Assembly (NCBI GenBank): GCA_016714495.1
Contig: JADKDU010000002.1
Coordinates: 558,001 to 622,000, forward strand
DNA: 64,000 nucleotides
DNA from: Hyphomonadaceae bacterium
GTDB lineage: Bacteria; Pseudomonadota; Alphaproteobacteria; Caulobacterales; Hyphomonadaceae
Reading direction: 5' to 3'
Part shown: positions 8,296 to 16,570 of the stretch, one piece after another
Layout of the letters: the number at the start of each line of letters is the position of its first letter
Numbering within the stretch: the stretch's first letter is position 1
Program-made: the position numbers and the translations under genes
Notes under the pieces: model-generated
Seen by the model: only the letters and a program-made list of their open reading frames with translations
Database searches by the model: none
What the model was told of the DNA's origin: nothing

Positions 8296-9582
8296 TCATT
8301 GACGGTCCGGCTTGTAGGCGATTGCGAACGGATCGTTGCTGGCGTCGTCGCTCCAGATGTATTCGAGACTATGGGCGAGTAGGCCTGCACGCTCCTTGCC
8401 GTAGAGCTTGGCGACAAGTCCAAGCGCCATGTCCGTACCGGCCGAAACGCCAGACGACGTTATGTACTTTCCGTCTTCGACCCAGCGCGCCTTTCCCTGC
8501 CAGTCGACGGACGGGTCCTGGGCTGTTGCGAGGGAGAAGAACGCCTTGTTGGATGTCGCCTTGCGGCCCTTGAGAACACCCGCCTTCGCGAGCAGGGCCG
8601 AGCCGGTACAAACCGACGTCGTCAGCTGTGTCTTCGCGTCCTGTTTGCGGATAAAGTCGAGATAGGCCGGATTGTTGAGTTCGGTTCGTGTGCCTACGCC
8701 GCCGGGTATCATCATGATGTCCAGCTGCGGAGCGTCGGCGAAGGAGTAATCGGCGACCGCTGACACGCCCTGCGCCGATTTCACGGCGCCGCCTTTCTCC
8801 GAGATCATCACGACCTGGAAGTCGGGAACGTACGCCCACATCTCCACCGGGCCGAAGACATCCAGGACTTCGAAGCCGGGGTAGAGGACCACCCCGACAA
8901 TCTTGCGGCCGGGCGCCGCCGGCGGCGCCTGCAGAGTCTGGTTGGTGTCCGGCATGATCGTCGGGTCCAAGGCCGCCTTGACATAGGCGGCGCGCCCCTT
9001 GTCGATGAAAGCAAGGTATTCTGCCCGGTTGTTGGCGCCGTCGCCATCCGCATCGCCGTCATAGGCGAGCTTTGGTCCGACCTTCAGCGCGAGCGCGTAG
9101 TTGCCGCTCATCGGCGCACCGAAGCTTGCAGACATGGCGCTGTAGGACTTCAGCGAGTTCTCGCCCAGCATCGCATATCCCGCGCCGACCGTGGCCGCTG
9201 TAGGATAGCGGCTTGCAAGCTTCGAGAAGTCCGCTTTTGCCGAGGCTTCGGCCTGAGCGTAGGCCGCAACGACGGCGCCGTGGTCGATGCCGCCCTTGCT
9301 GCGCAGGTCCAGCTTCGAGTCGGCCAGTATGGCGCTCACCAGAGCCATCTCGTCTGCGTCGACAATGCCATTGCCGGCCATGGTCGCGTCGAGGTTTCCA
9401 TCGAGCGTCGCGGGGGCGAAGTTCAGACCGCGCATCGCGGCATCAAAATCTACGCCCATCGCGACTGGCGCTGCTGCTGACGATTGCTGTGCGATTGCCG
9501 GCGCCGCGGCGTATGCAGCGGCCAGTATGGCCGCCACCGCCGCCAGATCACGAAGTGGGCGAAACACGGGTTTGAAAGTCAT
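8296..9582 (-). CDS. Exported EF-hand / DJ-1-PfpI domain protein
   Basis: 428-residue protein with a Sec signal peptide (AVAAILAAAYAAAPAIAQQ, cleavage after AIA). Residues about 40-200 form a helical domain with a canonical EF-hand loop DADGDGANNRAE (D at 1, 3 and 5, E at 12) and a looser DGNLD...NGIVDADEM segment. The second half is a DJ-1/PfpI (class I glutamine amidotransferase-like) domain: VVLYPGFEVLDVFGPVEMW, IMMIPGG, and the nucleophile elbow TSVCTGSALLAKAG carrying the conserved Cys. Similar domains occur in GlxA-type regulators and isonitrile hydratases, but there is no HTH here. ATG at 9582 has AGGAGG at 7 nt. It is the last gene of the copper island; a periplasmic role is inferred. 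Confidence 0.8.
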   Translation of the reverse strand: MTFKPVFRPLRDLAAVAAILAAAYAAAPAIAQQSSAAAPVAMGVDFDAAMRGLNFAPATLDGNLDATMAGNGIVDADEMALVSAILADSKLDLRSKGGIDHGAVVAAYAQAEASAKADFSKLASRYPTAATVGAGYAMLGENSLKSYSAMSASFGAPMSGNYALALKVGPKLAYDGDADGDGANNRAEYLAFIDKGRAAYVKAALDPTIMPDTNQTLQAPPAAPGRKIVGVVLYPGFEVLDVFGPVEMWAYVPDFQVVMISEKGGAVKSAQGVSAVADYSFADAPQLDIMMIPGGVGTRTELNNPAYLDFIRKQDAKTQLTTSVCTGSALLAKAGVLKGRKATSNKAFFSLATAQDPSVDWQGKARWVEDGKYITSSGVSAGTDMALGLVAKLYGKERAGLLAHSLEYIWSDDASNDPFAIAYKPDRQ

Positions 9583-9625
9583 GGTCGATCCTCCTGATCC
9601 GGCGGCTCTGACGGCCGCCAGGGTG

Positions 9626-11755
9626 CTAGAATGCGTTGCGCAGAGTGATGAAAGCCGAGCGTGGCTGTGTCGGGACGACATAGGCGCCGCCGAAATACTG
9701 GTAGGGTTCGAAGCCGTCCTCATTGAAGAGGTTGACGATCGAAACCGAAAGCTGCGCAGGACCAAAATCGTACGACGCCTGCGCGTCCACGGTCACAAGA
9801 TCTCCAACCGTCAACGTGTTAGGCAGCGTCAATTCGCGCTCGGACGTATAAGTCAGGCCGCCGCCGATCTCGAAGTCATTAAGAGCGCCGTCGAACCGGT
9901 AGCGCGCGGCGAGGCGGCCAGCGTGTTCCGGAACTGCGCGCAGACGATCGCCGACCGGCAGGGCGTTGTCCTTGCTGACCTCCGCGTCTGTGTAGGCGTA
10001 GTTGAACAGGACGGAGAGCGCGGCGCTGGGCTCATAGACCAGGTCCATCTCAACGCCACGGGCGCGCTGTTCGCCTGTCTGCAGGTAGGCGAATGGAATG
10101 ACCGGATCAGGCGTCACGACGTTCTGACGCGCAATTTGGAACAGGGACACCGTGCCGGTCAGCCCTTCGATCGGCGCGGCGAACTTGGCGCCCGCCTCGT
10201 AGGATTGGGATGTCTCCGGTTCCGGCGAGGTAAGGCCATTGAAGCCGGCGCCGACAACGCCCTGAAAGCCCTCGGCATAGCCCGCGAACAGCGACGCGCC
10301 GTCCATGATCTCGTAGGTCACGCCCACACGTGGCGTTAGCTTGTCGTCCGTGCGGTCGGTTGCGTAGTCGAAGAAGCCGTCATTGATGACGCTCTTGATG
10401 TCGAGCTTCGTCCAGCGCAGCCCGACCGTGACATCAAGACGGTCACCGATGCCGATCTGATCCTGCACGAACGCGGCCGCAGTCTTGAGCCGGTCGTTCT
10501 GGTCGAAGAAGAGTGGAGGCGTTGGGCCGAAGGGCGCCATGGGATCGGCATCGGCATAATCAAGCGTCGCCCATGCCGGATTGAAGTACATCGCTCCGAA
10601 ATAATCCGTGTCGTCGAAGTCGACGCCGGCGAGAAGTTGGTGCGTGAACCCTTCCGAGCCAAGACGCGCAACCAGGCTCGCCGTCGCGAACGTCTTCTTG
10701 CTGTCGGACGGCAGGTAACCGTTGCCGAAATTGTAGAGAGTGCCGGCAATCTGGCCATAAGGGAACGACGCCCACTCCTCATAGCCGCTGTCATAGCGGC
10801 TCAAGGCGAAATTCGCTTCGAGCGTGTCGGAGAATCTGTGGGTGAGAAAGGCGCTGATCTGCTTGTTTTCGATCTCGGTGCGCGGGGCGTCGCCGGCGCC
10901 GGCGTACTGATTGGGGTCGATCGACGAGATGATTTCCCACGGTATGCCCGCGTATTCCTTTTGCTCAAGGTGGTTGTAGCGGCCGCGAATGACCAAGCGG
11001 GTGTCGGACGAGATGTCCCACGCCAGCGTCGGGAAGATCGCGTAGCGCTCGCTGTCGATGAAGTCGATGTAGCTGTCGGCCTGTTCCGACATGCCATTGA
11101 TCCGAAACGCAGCGGACTCGCCGAGTGGGACGTTGAGGTCGGCATCGATTCCCAGCGTGTCGAAGCTGCCTGCGCGCAGACCAACGGATCCGCCGAATTC
11201 GATTCCCGGATCGCGTGACACGACGTTGATCAGGCCTGATAGCGGTGCGCCCGATCCGCCGCCATACAGCGTGCTCGTCGGGCCCTTCGCCACCTCGATG
11301 CGCTCCACATTGATAAGCGTCGCCGGATCAGCGATGCCTGGGGGCAGTTGATAGGTAGGCATCCCGTCGAAGTAATAGTTGACACTGAACCCCCGAATGA
11401 GCGTCGCCATCAGCACGGTCTGCATCGTACTCGTCGGCGTGACGCCTGAGACATTTGTGAGGGCGCCCGGAAGCGTTTGTAGCTCCTGCTCTTCTATCAG
11501 CGTGCGGGTGAGCACCTGGACAGACTGCGGGATCTCCTCGATTGGCGTCGATGTGCGGGTCGTGGTCGCGGCCGTCGGCGCAGAGACGCGTTCAGTCTGC
11601 CCGGTGACAACGACGGTGTCGCGCGTCCAGCTCTCCGGGGTTTCCTGAGCCAGTGCTGGCTGCGCGAGGGCCCAACACAAGGCGACGCCGCTGACTGTTC
11701 GCGAGATCGTCTTTGCGGATGCGGACTCGGAGCGGGTGAGAGACATGAGTGACAT
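9626..11755 (-). CDS. TonB-dependent outer-membrane receptor, siderophore-receptor type
   Basis: 709-residue outer-membrane gated channel. It has a signal peptide ending PALAQ, an early plug segment TVVVTGQTERVSAPTAA, plug motifs IPQSVQVLTRTLIEEQ and RIEVAKGPTSTLYGGG, then a 22-strand barrel that ends in the terminal Phe (ITLRNAF). The plug pattern is that of the TonB-siderophore receptor group (FhuA/FpvA-like). Neighbouring CopCD, PCuAC and MbnP/MbnH genes instead suggest copper or a copper chelate as cargo, as for OprC-type receptors; this is inference. The start is the ATG at 11755; a TTG four codons upstream is possible. Expression is probably as part of the operon, 40 nt after the PCuAC-MliC gene. 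Confidence 0.92.
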   Translation of the reverse strand: MSLMSLTRSESASAKTISRTVSGVALCWALAQPALAQETPESWTRDTVVVTGQTERVSAPTAATTTRTSTPIEEIPQSVQVLTRTLIEEQELQTLPGALTNVSGVTPTSTMQTVLMATLIRGFSVNYYFDGMPTYQLPPGIADPATLINVERIEVAKGPTSTLYGGGSGAPLSGLINVVSRDPGIEFGGSVGLRAGSFDTLGIDADLNVPLGESAAFRINGMSEQADSYIDFIDSERYAIFPTLAWDISSDTRLVIRGRYNHLEQKEYAGIPWEIISSIDPNQYAGAGDAPRTEIENKQISAFLTHRFSDTLEANFALSRYDSGYEEWASFPYGQIAGTLYNFGNGYLPSDSKKTFATASLVARLGSEGFTHQLLAGVDFDDTDYFGAMYFNPAWATLDYADADPMAPFGPTPPLFFDQNDRLKTAAAFVQDQIGIGDRLDVTVGLRWTKLDIKSVINDGFFDYATDRTDDKLTPRVGVTYEIMDGASLFAGYAEGFQGVVGAGFNGLTSPEPETSQSYEAGAKFAAPIEGLTGTVSLFQIARQNVVTPDPVIPFAYLQTGEQRARGVEMDLVYEPSAALSVLFNYAYTDAEVSKDNALPVGDRLRAVPEHAGRLAARYRFDGALNDFEIGGGLTYTSERELTLPNTLTVGDLVTVDAQASYDFGPAQLSVSIVNLFNEDGFEPYQYFGGAYVVPTQPRSAFITLRNAF

Positions 11756-11795
11756 GGTGATTTGCAATTTCTGAAAGGATTTGAGTTGAATGTGA

Positions 11796-12605
11796 TCAGT
11801 GCTGGTGGCCGCTTCGGCCGCACATCAGGTGTGCGCCTTCGCCCATCCACATCAGCTTGACTCCAGGGCGCCAGGTCAGCGTGTGGACGCCATCGCTCCA
11901 CATGATCTGCACGGGACCTGGCTCAGGCGCGAGAACAGGTAGGCGGTAGGAGCTTCCTGCAACCGACACCACAGCTGACAGACCATCGATCTCGTCCTCG
12001 AAATCCAGGAACAGCTTGCTGCCATCCTGGCAGCCAAACGCGGCGCCTTGCGGACCATCGGCGGCAGGGACCGCTTGGTCCTCGATGTTTGCGAACATCG
12101 AGCTCTGAACGCCGGCCGATGCGATATCCATAGAGGCGTTGCTTACCTCGACGATCACATCGACCGATCCGGCTTTTTCGAACGTCAGGCGGACAGGAAT
12201 GCCCATTCCATTCGTGAGCGGGCCTCGAATGCCATACAGCACGAGGTGGACCCCATCGAGCCCGAGTGTCTTGGTCTGGCCAGCGGACAGAAAGACAGGT
12301 TGCGATCGCCGAAGGCTGGCGCCGCGATAGACGGATGTGGGAAGAGCGTCGAATCCGACGTAAGCGGCGATCCGAAGCGAGACCTCAGCGGACAGAAGAG
12401 CGTCGCCTTGCGAACTGGTGTTTGAGACGACCAGCGCAACATGAGCGATGTCGGCGTCTTCTGCCGTGGGGCGCGCCAGCAGGCTCGATACCGAGACGTC
12501 CTTTGCCCAGTATGTGTCTGCATGGGCCTGTGAGATGGCGAAAAGCGTGATGAGCAAAAGAATGGCGGACGTGGTGACGGCGCGTCCGTACTGCGGGATT
12601 GTCAT
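11796..12605 (-). CDS. PCuAC copper-chaperone / MliC-like fusion protein
   Basis: 269-residue exported protein (signal peptide LLLITLFAISQAHA). Residues about 30-155 match the PCuAC fold: IAHVALVVSNTSSQGDALL, LGLDGVHLVLYGIRGPL and VRLTFEKAGSVDVIVEV align with the family, which delivers Cu(I) in the periplasm. The usual HxM pair is changed: the His is kept but the following Met is Val (HLVL). Residues about 185-269 resemble MliC, the lysozyme-inhibitor fold: FGCQDGSKLFLDF, YRLPVL and a terminal LMCGRSGHQH, with two Cys that could form the MliC disulfide. The His-rich tail and the Trp/Met-rich MWSDGVHTLTW strand could bind metal. A start at 12635 is also open. Domain assignment by pattern only. 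Confidence 0.65.
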   Translation of the reverse strand: MTIPQYGRAVTTSAILLLITLFAISQAHADTYWAKDVSVSSLLARPTAEDADIAHVALVVSNTSSQGDALLSAEVSLRIAAYVGFDALPTSVYRGASLRRSQPVFLSAGQTKTLGLDGVHLVLYGIRGPLTNGMGIPVRLTFEKAGSVDVIVEVSNASMDIASAGVQSSMFANIEDQAVPAADGPQGAAFGCQDGSKLFLDFEDEIDGLSAVVSVAGSSYRLPVLAPEPGPVQIMWSDGVHTLTWRPGVKLMWMGEGAHLMCGRSGHQH

Positions 12606-12680
12606 GATGATCTGCCTGTCGGGCGCCGAACGCACGGGCGCGTGGGATGTGTCTGGGGCGGGCGCCCCGGCTTGCTCTGC

Positions 12681-13103
12681 TCAGGCAAAAGCAGGCGGTC
12701 CGGTTGGCGGAGCATTTGGCCGTCGCAAGGACGCAATGGGCGGCGCTGTCAGCGTGGTAGAATAGCTCAACGGAAACTGCACAAGCGCCGGCGCCGCCGC
12801 TGCTTGAAGCTGGTACGCCGGCAAAGCGGTCGTAACTGCGAATGGACAATCTTTCCGCTCGCTGTCCTTCCTGGGGGACGGGCCTGGCAGGTGGATGGTG
12901 GTCGTCTCGTGTTCGGTCTTGCCTGAACACATGGCGATGGCGATTTCGCCAGTCCGTGCATCGCGCTCCGGCATGAAGCCGGCCGGGACGAGCGCGCGAG
13001 CCAGTATGACGAGAGCCAGGAGAACGCAGTTCGCCGCGTGCATGGCTGCGCTGATCCGGCCCCGGCCGGCGCAGAATGTGCGCGGAGGGTCAGAAGGGAT
13101 CAT
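12681..13103 (-). CDS. DUF2946 family protein, copy A
   Basis: 140-residue protein with one N-terminal hydrophobic segment (CVLLALVILARALVPAGFMPE) followed by a short Cys/His-containing stretch (AMCSGKTEHETTTIHLPG, CPFAV) and a Pro/Ala-rich tail. The LVPAGFM motif after the membrane segment and the CPFA motif are DUF2946 hallmarks; the family is typically encoded beside copper TonB receptors and CopC/CopD genes. Its ATG overlaps the CopD stop (ATGA), showing translational coupling. A role in membrane copper handling is suggested by context only. A second DUF2946 gene opens this operon. Confidence 0.8.
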   Translation of the reverse strand: MIPSDPPRTFCAGRGRISAAMHAANCVLLALVILARALVPAGFMPERDARTGEIAIAMCSGKTEHETTTIHLPGPSPRKDSERKDCPFAVTTALPAYQLQAAAAPALVQFPLSYSTTLTAPPIASLRRPNAPPTGPPAFA

Positions 13104-13939
13104 GTGTGTGGCGAGGTATAAGTTGTCAGGAATGACGTTGCCGAGACAACCGCAGCGATGAGGCCGATCTCGGCCGTGATAGATCGGCGCAAGGTTATGG
13201 CAGCGGCGCCGCCGTCATCGGCAAGCCGCGGGGCCAGCCGAACCTTGTTGTAGAGGGCGAGGCCAAGTACGAGCGTCGCCAGGCTCACCTTGATCGCAAG
13301 CGTCTGGCCATAGGGCGACAGCCAGGGGGTGTGCGAGAAATCAACAAGCGTCAGGATCAGCAGGACGCCTGCGAGAAGCAGATTTGTGATTACCGCGCTG
13401 GCGATCCGGCTGAAGGCGTGGACGAGCTGATCCAGGGCGGCGCCCGTCAGCTGACGGCAGGCAGGCCGCAACAGCAGCAAGGCGCCCAGCCACCACGCGG
13501 TCGCCAGAACATGAACACATGCAACGATGCCTGACACCAGATCGACGGCGGCGGCATGTCCATTCACCGCAAACGACGCCACGACCAGTCCGCCTCCCGT
13601 AACCCGTGCGATCCAGGCCCATCCTTGGCCTCGCGCAAATGCGAGAAGCAGAATGGCGCCGGCAAGCTGCAGGCCGGCCGCGAAGCCGGTCGGCCCCCCG
13701 ATTACCGCTGAGATCGTCGGCGGGCTAAACTCGCCGCCGAGGCGCTGAATGAGAATCAGAATCGTGGCGAAGGACGCCAACAAGGTAAGTCCGGCGCCTG
13801 ATGCGACGATGTGCGGGGCGAACTTGCCCACCGGACCGAGCCGCTGGCCCAGGCTCGCCCAGGCAAACGCTGCGCCGGCGCCGGACAACGCTCCGGCGTA
13901 GAGCATCAGCTTAGCGAAGGCGGCCAGTGCTTCTAGCAT
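13100..13939 (-). CDS. copD: CopD family copper-resistance membrane protein
   Basis: 279-residue polytopic inner-membrane protein with about eight hydrophobic segments. The HAAAVDLVSGIVACVHVLATAWWLGALL stretch holds the conserved His pair of CopD, and FSHTPWLSPYGQTLAIKVSLATLVLGLALYNKVRLAPRL is the typical C-terminal block. CopD acts with periplasmic CopC to import copper into the cytoplasm in several bacteria. The start codon overlaps the copC stop by one nucleotide. Its length matches stand-alone CopD rather than CopCD fusions. Confidence 0.9.
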   Translation of the reverse strand: MLEALAAFAKLMLYAGALSGAGAAFAWASLGQRLGPVGKFAPHIVASGAGLTLLASFATILILIQRLGGEFSPPTISAVIGGPTGFAAGLQLAGAILLLAFARGQGWAWIARVTGGGLVVASFAVNGHAAAVDLVSGIVACVHVLATAWWLGALLLLRPACRQLTGAALDQLVHAFSRIASAVITNLLLAGVLLILTLVDFSHTPWLSPYGQTLAIKVSLATLVLGLALYNKVRLAPRLADDGGAAAITLRRSITAEIGLIAAVVSATSFLTTYTSPHT

Positions 13940-14343
13940 TAGTGGTCCTTGTGCTCCTCATGCTGCACAGGCGGCGTTGTCGGTGTGGCGCCGGGTTTGA
14001 TCACGATGATGATCGTTCCCTCGATCGGATGGCCGTCCTTCGACAGCGCCTTCCATTTGATCTCGTTACGTCCGATGCTTAGCTTCGGGTCATGCGCCAT
14101 GAAGGAAGTGGACGCGCCGCCCGGCATGAAGTCGAGCTTCCGCTCTGGTTTCCCAGGCTCCGCGACGACCAGCGACGTCAGGCGCGCTTCCTGATTGAAA
14201 TTGATCACGATCTCCGGGGGCGACCCGGGCAGGATCGAGCCGCTGACCGGCACGGTGCCCTTGACTGTAGAGTGGGCGAGGGCGGGCGCGGACATCGCCG
14301 CCAGCGCGAGGCCAAGGCTTAGGGAAGTCAGGAATCGCTTCAC
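13939..14343 (-). CDS. copC: CopC family periplasmic copper-binding protein
   Basis: 134-residue exported beta-barrel protein. The signal peptide (FLTSLSLGLALAAMSAPALA) is cleaved before His-1 of the mature chain, so the N-terminal HSTVKG can supply the CopC Cu(II) brace; further ligands are in SKDGHPIEG (Asp and His). The C-terminus is extra: QHEEHKDH adds three His. The start is GTG at 14343, because AAGGAGAT lies 4-5 nt upstream of it and inside the longer ATG frame at 14364. It partners CopD, whose start overlaps this stop. Two nucleotides separate it from the di-haem gene upstream. Confidence 0.93.
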   Translation of the reverse strand: MKRFLTSLSLGLALAAMSAPALAHSTVKGTVPVSGSILPGSPPEIVINFNQEARLTSLVVAEPGKPERKLDFMPGGASTSFMAHDPKLSIGRNEIKWKALSKDGHPIEGTIIIVIKPGATPTTPPVQHEEHKDH

Positions 14344-14345
14344 GT

Positions 14346-15551
14346 TTATCTCCTTTGCTTCCACGGATCGGAGAACCGTGGGTCTTTGAGGAACTGTTCA
14401 TCGGTCGTCGAGGTCAGGAAGGCGATCAGGTCTGCGCGCTCCTCTGGCGTCATGATGAAGCCGGGAACGAACGAACTTTTCAGGGGATTGTCGTGGCCGA
14501 CGCCGGCATTGGGACCGCTCGTAATCGTGCGCCCGCCAGCTGCATAGTGGTCGAGCACTTCATCCAGCGTGGTGATAGACCCATCGTGCATGTACGGCGC
14601 GGTTACGGCGATATTCCGCAGAGTCGGAGCCTTGAATCGGCCCATATCCTCCGGTCGTCCTGTCAACTCCGCGATGCCGGTGTTCTCGGCAGGATAAGCG
14701 CCTTTGCCGTCGACATTGTAGAGAGCCGTATTGTGAAATGCGATCTCCGGATGCGGCGCGCGCGCATGCATCACGTTGTCATTCAGGTTGAAATTGTTAT
14801 GGCAGTGATGGCACTCGAATTTCTCGGAAAAGAAGAGCGCCTCGCCGCGTATGGCCGCGTCAGGAATCGCGTTCACGTCACCTTCATAGCGATAGCGATC
14901 GTATGGCGAATTGACAGAAATCAGCGTGCGTTCGAACGCTGAAAGGGCGCGAACGACGGTCGCAAGACTGATCTCGCCTTTCCTGTCCGGGAATGCCTTC
15001 GGGAAGAGGTCTCGGTAGATCGGTTCAGCTTCAAGGCGCCGCCTCATTTCGGCTTCGAGGCCCGCCATGCCGAGTTCGACTGGCTCCTGTCCGAACAACG
15101 GGACAAGGGCCTGCTGCTCCAGCGAATGGAGTAGCGGGTTGCCCCACGTCATCACAGGAGCGTAGGCCACATTGGCCAGAGACATCGAATTCCTGGGCGT
15201 ATGATCGCCGGTGACGCCCGGAGAAACCGCTAGTCCATCGGTGAAGGCGAGTTCCTGCCTGTGGCAGCTGGCGCAGGATTTCGTCAGATTTGCCGAAAGG
15301 CGCACATCGTAAAAGAGTCGCCGCCCCAGTTCGACCTTGTCGGCGTTGAGCCGATTGGAGGCAGGTTCGAGCGGGGGCGGCGTCCAGTCGGGCAGGCCCA
15401 GGTCGTAGGTGACCGGGACGAGATCGGCGACGGCGGAGGAGGCGGCCGTCTCCACATCTGACGACGCTGCCGGCTCGGCCTGATTGCGTCCCGATGCGCA
15501 GGCGGGAAGCATCACGGCAAGGGCCACGATGGCGAGACGTCGCCGGATCAT
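14346..15551 (-). CDS. MbnH/MauG-like di-haem cytochrome c peroxidase family lipoprotein
   Basis: 401-residue exported enzyme with a lipoprotein signal (LPAC at residue 18). It has two c-type haem sites, CASCH (residues 93-97) and CHHCH (247-251), in the order of the CcpA/MauG superfamily, with FTDGLAVSPG and RFKAPTLRNIAVTAPYMHDG as family blocks. The partner gene directly upstream encodes an MbnP-like protein, which marks this as the MbnH branch; MbnH oxidises a tryptophan of MbnP to kynurenine with peroxide through a bis-Fe(IV) state. The assignment rests on the pairing plus the motifs. Only one nucleotide separates the two genes. Confidence 0.88.
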   Translation of the reverse strand: MIRRRLAIVALAVMLPACASGRNQAEPAASSDVETAASSAVADLVPVTYDLGLPDWTPPPLEPASNRLNADKVELGRRLFYDVRLSANLTKSCASCHRQELAFTDGLAVSPGVTGDHTPRNSMSLANVAYAPVMTWGNPLLHSLEQQALVPLFGQEPVELGMAGLEAEMRRRLEAEPIYRDLFPKAFPDRKGEISLATVVRALSAFERTLISVNSPYDRYRYEGDVNAIPDAAIRGEALFFSEKFECHHCHNNFNLNDNVMHARAPHPEIAFHNTALYNVDGKGAYPAENTGIAELTGRPEDMGRFKAPTLRNIAVTAPYMHDGSITTLDEVLDHYAAGGRTITSGPNAGVGHDNPLKSSFVPGFIMTPEERADLIAFLTSTTDEQFLKDPRFSDPWKQRR

Positions 15552-15552
15552 G

Positions 15553-16488
15553 TCAGCCCGCCTTCACGAAGGTCTGGCCGGACGAAGCCTTGCCGCGAAA
15601 GTTCAGTCCGAACCGGTCCATGATGGCGATGCAGTCGTCATCATCAACGAACGCCATGCAGCCGGATGCGGAGCTGGGCGCGTTCACGGTGACGTCAGTC
15701 CCCGAAAGCAGAGCGGCGAGATCCAAGACAACCGTCTGTCGTGCGATGTCGAACTTCTCCAACCTGAACGTCGGCCGGTTGGGATTTTCGCACGGCTTGT
15801 CGGGCGGTGTCATCGGACTGCCTGCGCCGCATTCCGTACTGCCAAGATGGATTGAGAAGCCGCTGGCGTTCATGCCCGGCATGCCGGCCATCTTGCCGTG
15901 GCCGGGGGCGGCGGTCTTGTTGGCGGTCTCAAGATCAATGGTCGTGAATTTGTAACCAATGCGCCAAGGCCAGGTCAGCGCGGTGTAGTTGAGTGGCGCC
16001 GCGGCGAGCGTCGGATCCTTGTGATTGAGGTCGTAGGGAATCCCGATCTGGAAGATCAGGCCGACATAGTCCCCATCCGGCGCCGATCCGCGCACTACGC
16101 TGTTCATCGCCTTGTTGCCGTTGCAGTTGCCCGTGCCGTCCTCGAAGTCCAGAAGCGCGACCGACGCGTTCTGCCACTGATCATCGGGCGTGAGGGCAAG
16201 CGGGACTTCGCGCCCATCGCGCGCAATGAGACGAACTTCACTTAGGTAGATACGGAAATCCTGGGGCAGGATCGTCGCCTTCGACGATCCGACGTTTGCA
16301 TAGCTTTCGCCGCATTTTAGGGGCTTTTCGCCCACGCGCGCATCAAAACTGATTTGAACGGGATGCAGACCCGCTTTGGTCGCAGGCGTTGAGGTGCAGG
16401 CGGCTGCGCCCAGCGCCGCAAGCGTGATGCCGCAGCGGAGTGATCCGGCGACGCCGGACAGAGTCCGGCCGAATATGTGAGCAGACAT
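15553..16488 (-). CDS. MbnP-like copper-binding protein (metallo-mystery pair four-Cys family)
   Basis: 311-residue probable lipoprotein (signal with Cys31 in GAAAC). It shows the MbnP family layout: HPVQISFDARVGEKPLKCG near the N-terminus, FRIYLSEVRLIARDG, then LDFEDGTGNC, the WPWRIGYKF block (residues 173-181) and four Cys at about 59, 122, 220 and 233. A Met/His-rich loop HGKMAGMPGM (197-206) looks like a Cu(I) site. In methanotrophs MbnP binds copper and carries a kynurenine made from Trp by MbnH; Trp105, Trp173 and Trp175 are candidates here. ATG at 16488 is used; an in-frame TTG exists at 16551. Next to the MbnH-like gene. Confidence 0.85.
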   Translation of the reverse strand: MSAHIFGRTLSGVAGSLRCGITLAALGAAACTSTPATKAGLHPVQISFDARVGEKPLKCGESYANVGSSKATILPQDFRIYLSEVRLIARDGREVPLALTPDDQWQNASVALLDFEDGTGNCNGNKAMNSVVRGSAPDGDYVGLIFQIGIPYDLNHKDPTLAAAPLNYTALTWPWRIGYKFTTIDLETANKTAAPGHGKMAGMPGMNASGFSIHLGSTECGAGSPMTPPDKPCENPNRPTFRLEKFDIARQTVVLDLAALLSGTDVTVNAPSSASGCMAFVDDDDCIAIMDRFGLNFRGKASSGQTFVKAG

Positions 16489-16570
16489 GATGAGCTTGGC
16501 CTGAAACTGCGCGCTCGCAAGGAGGCGCACGTATGACGTCAGGCGGGACAATGCCCGCCGCGAAGCAGCG

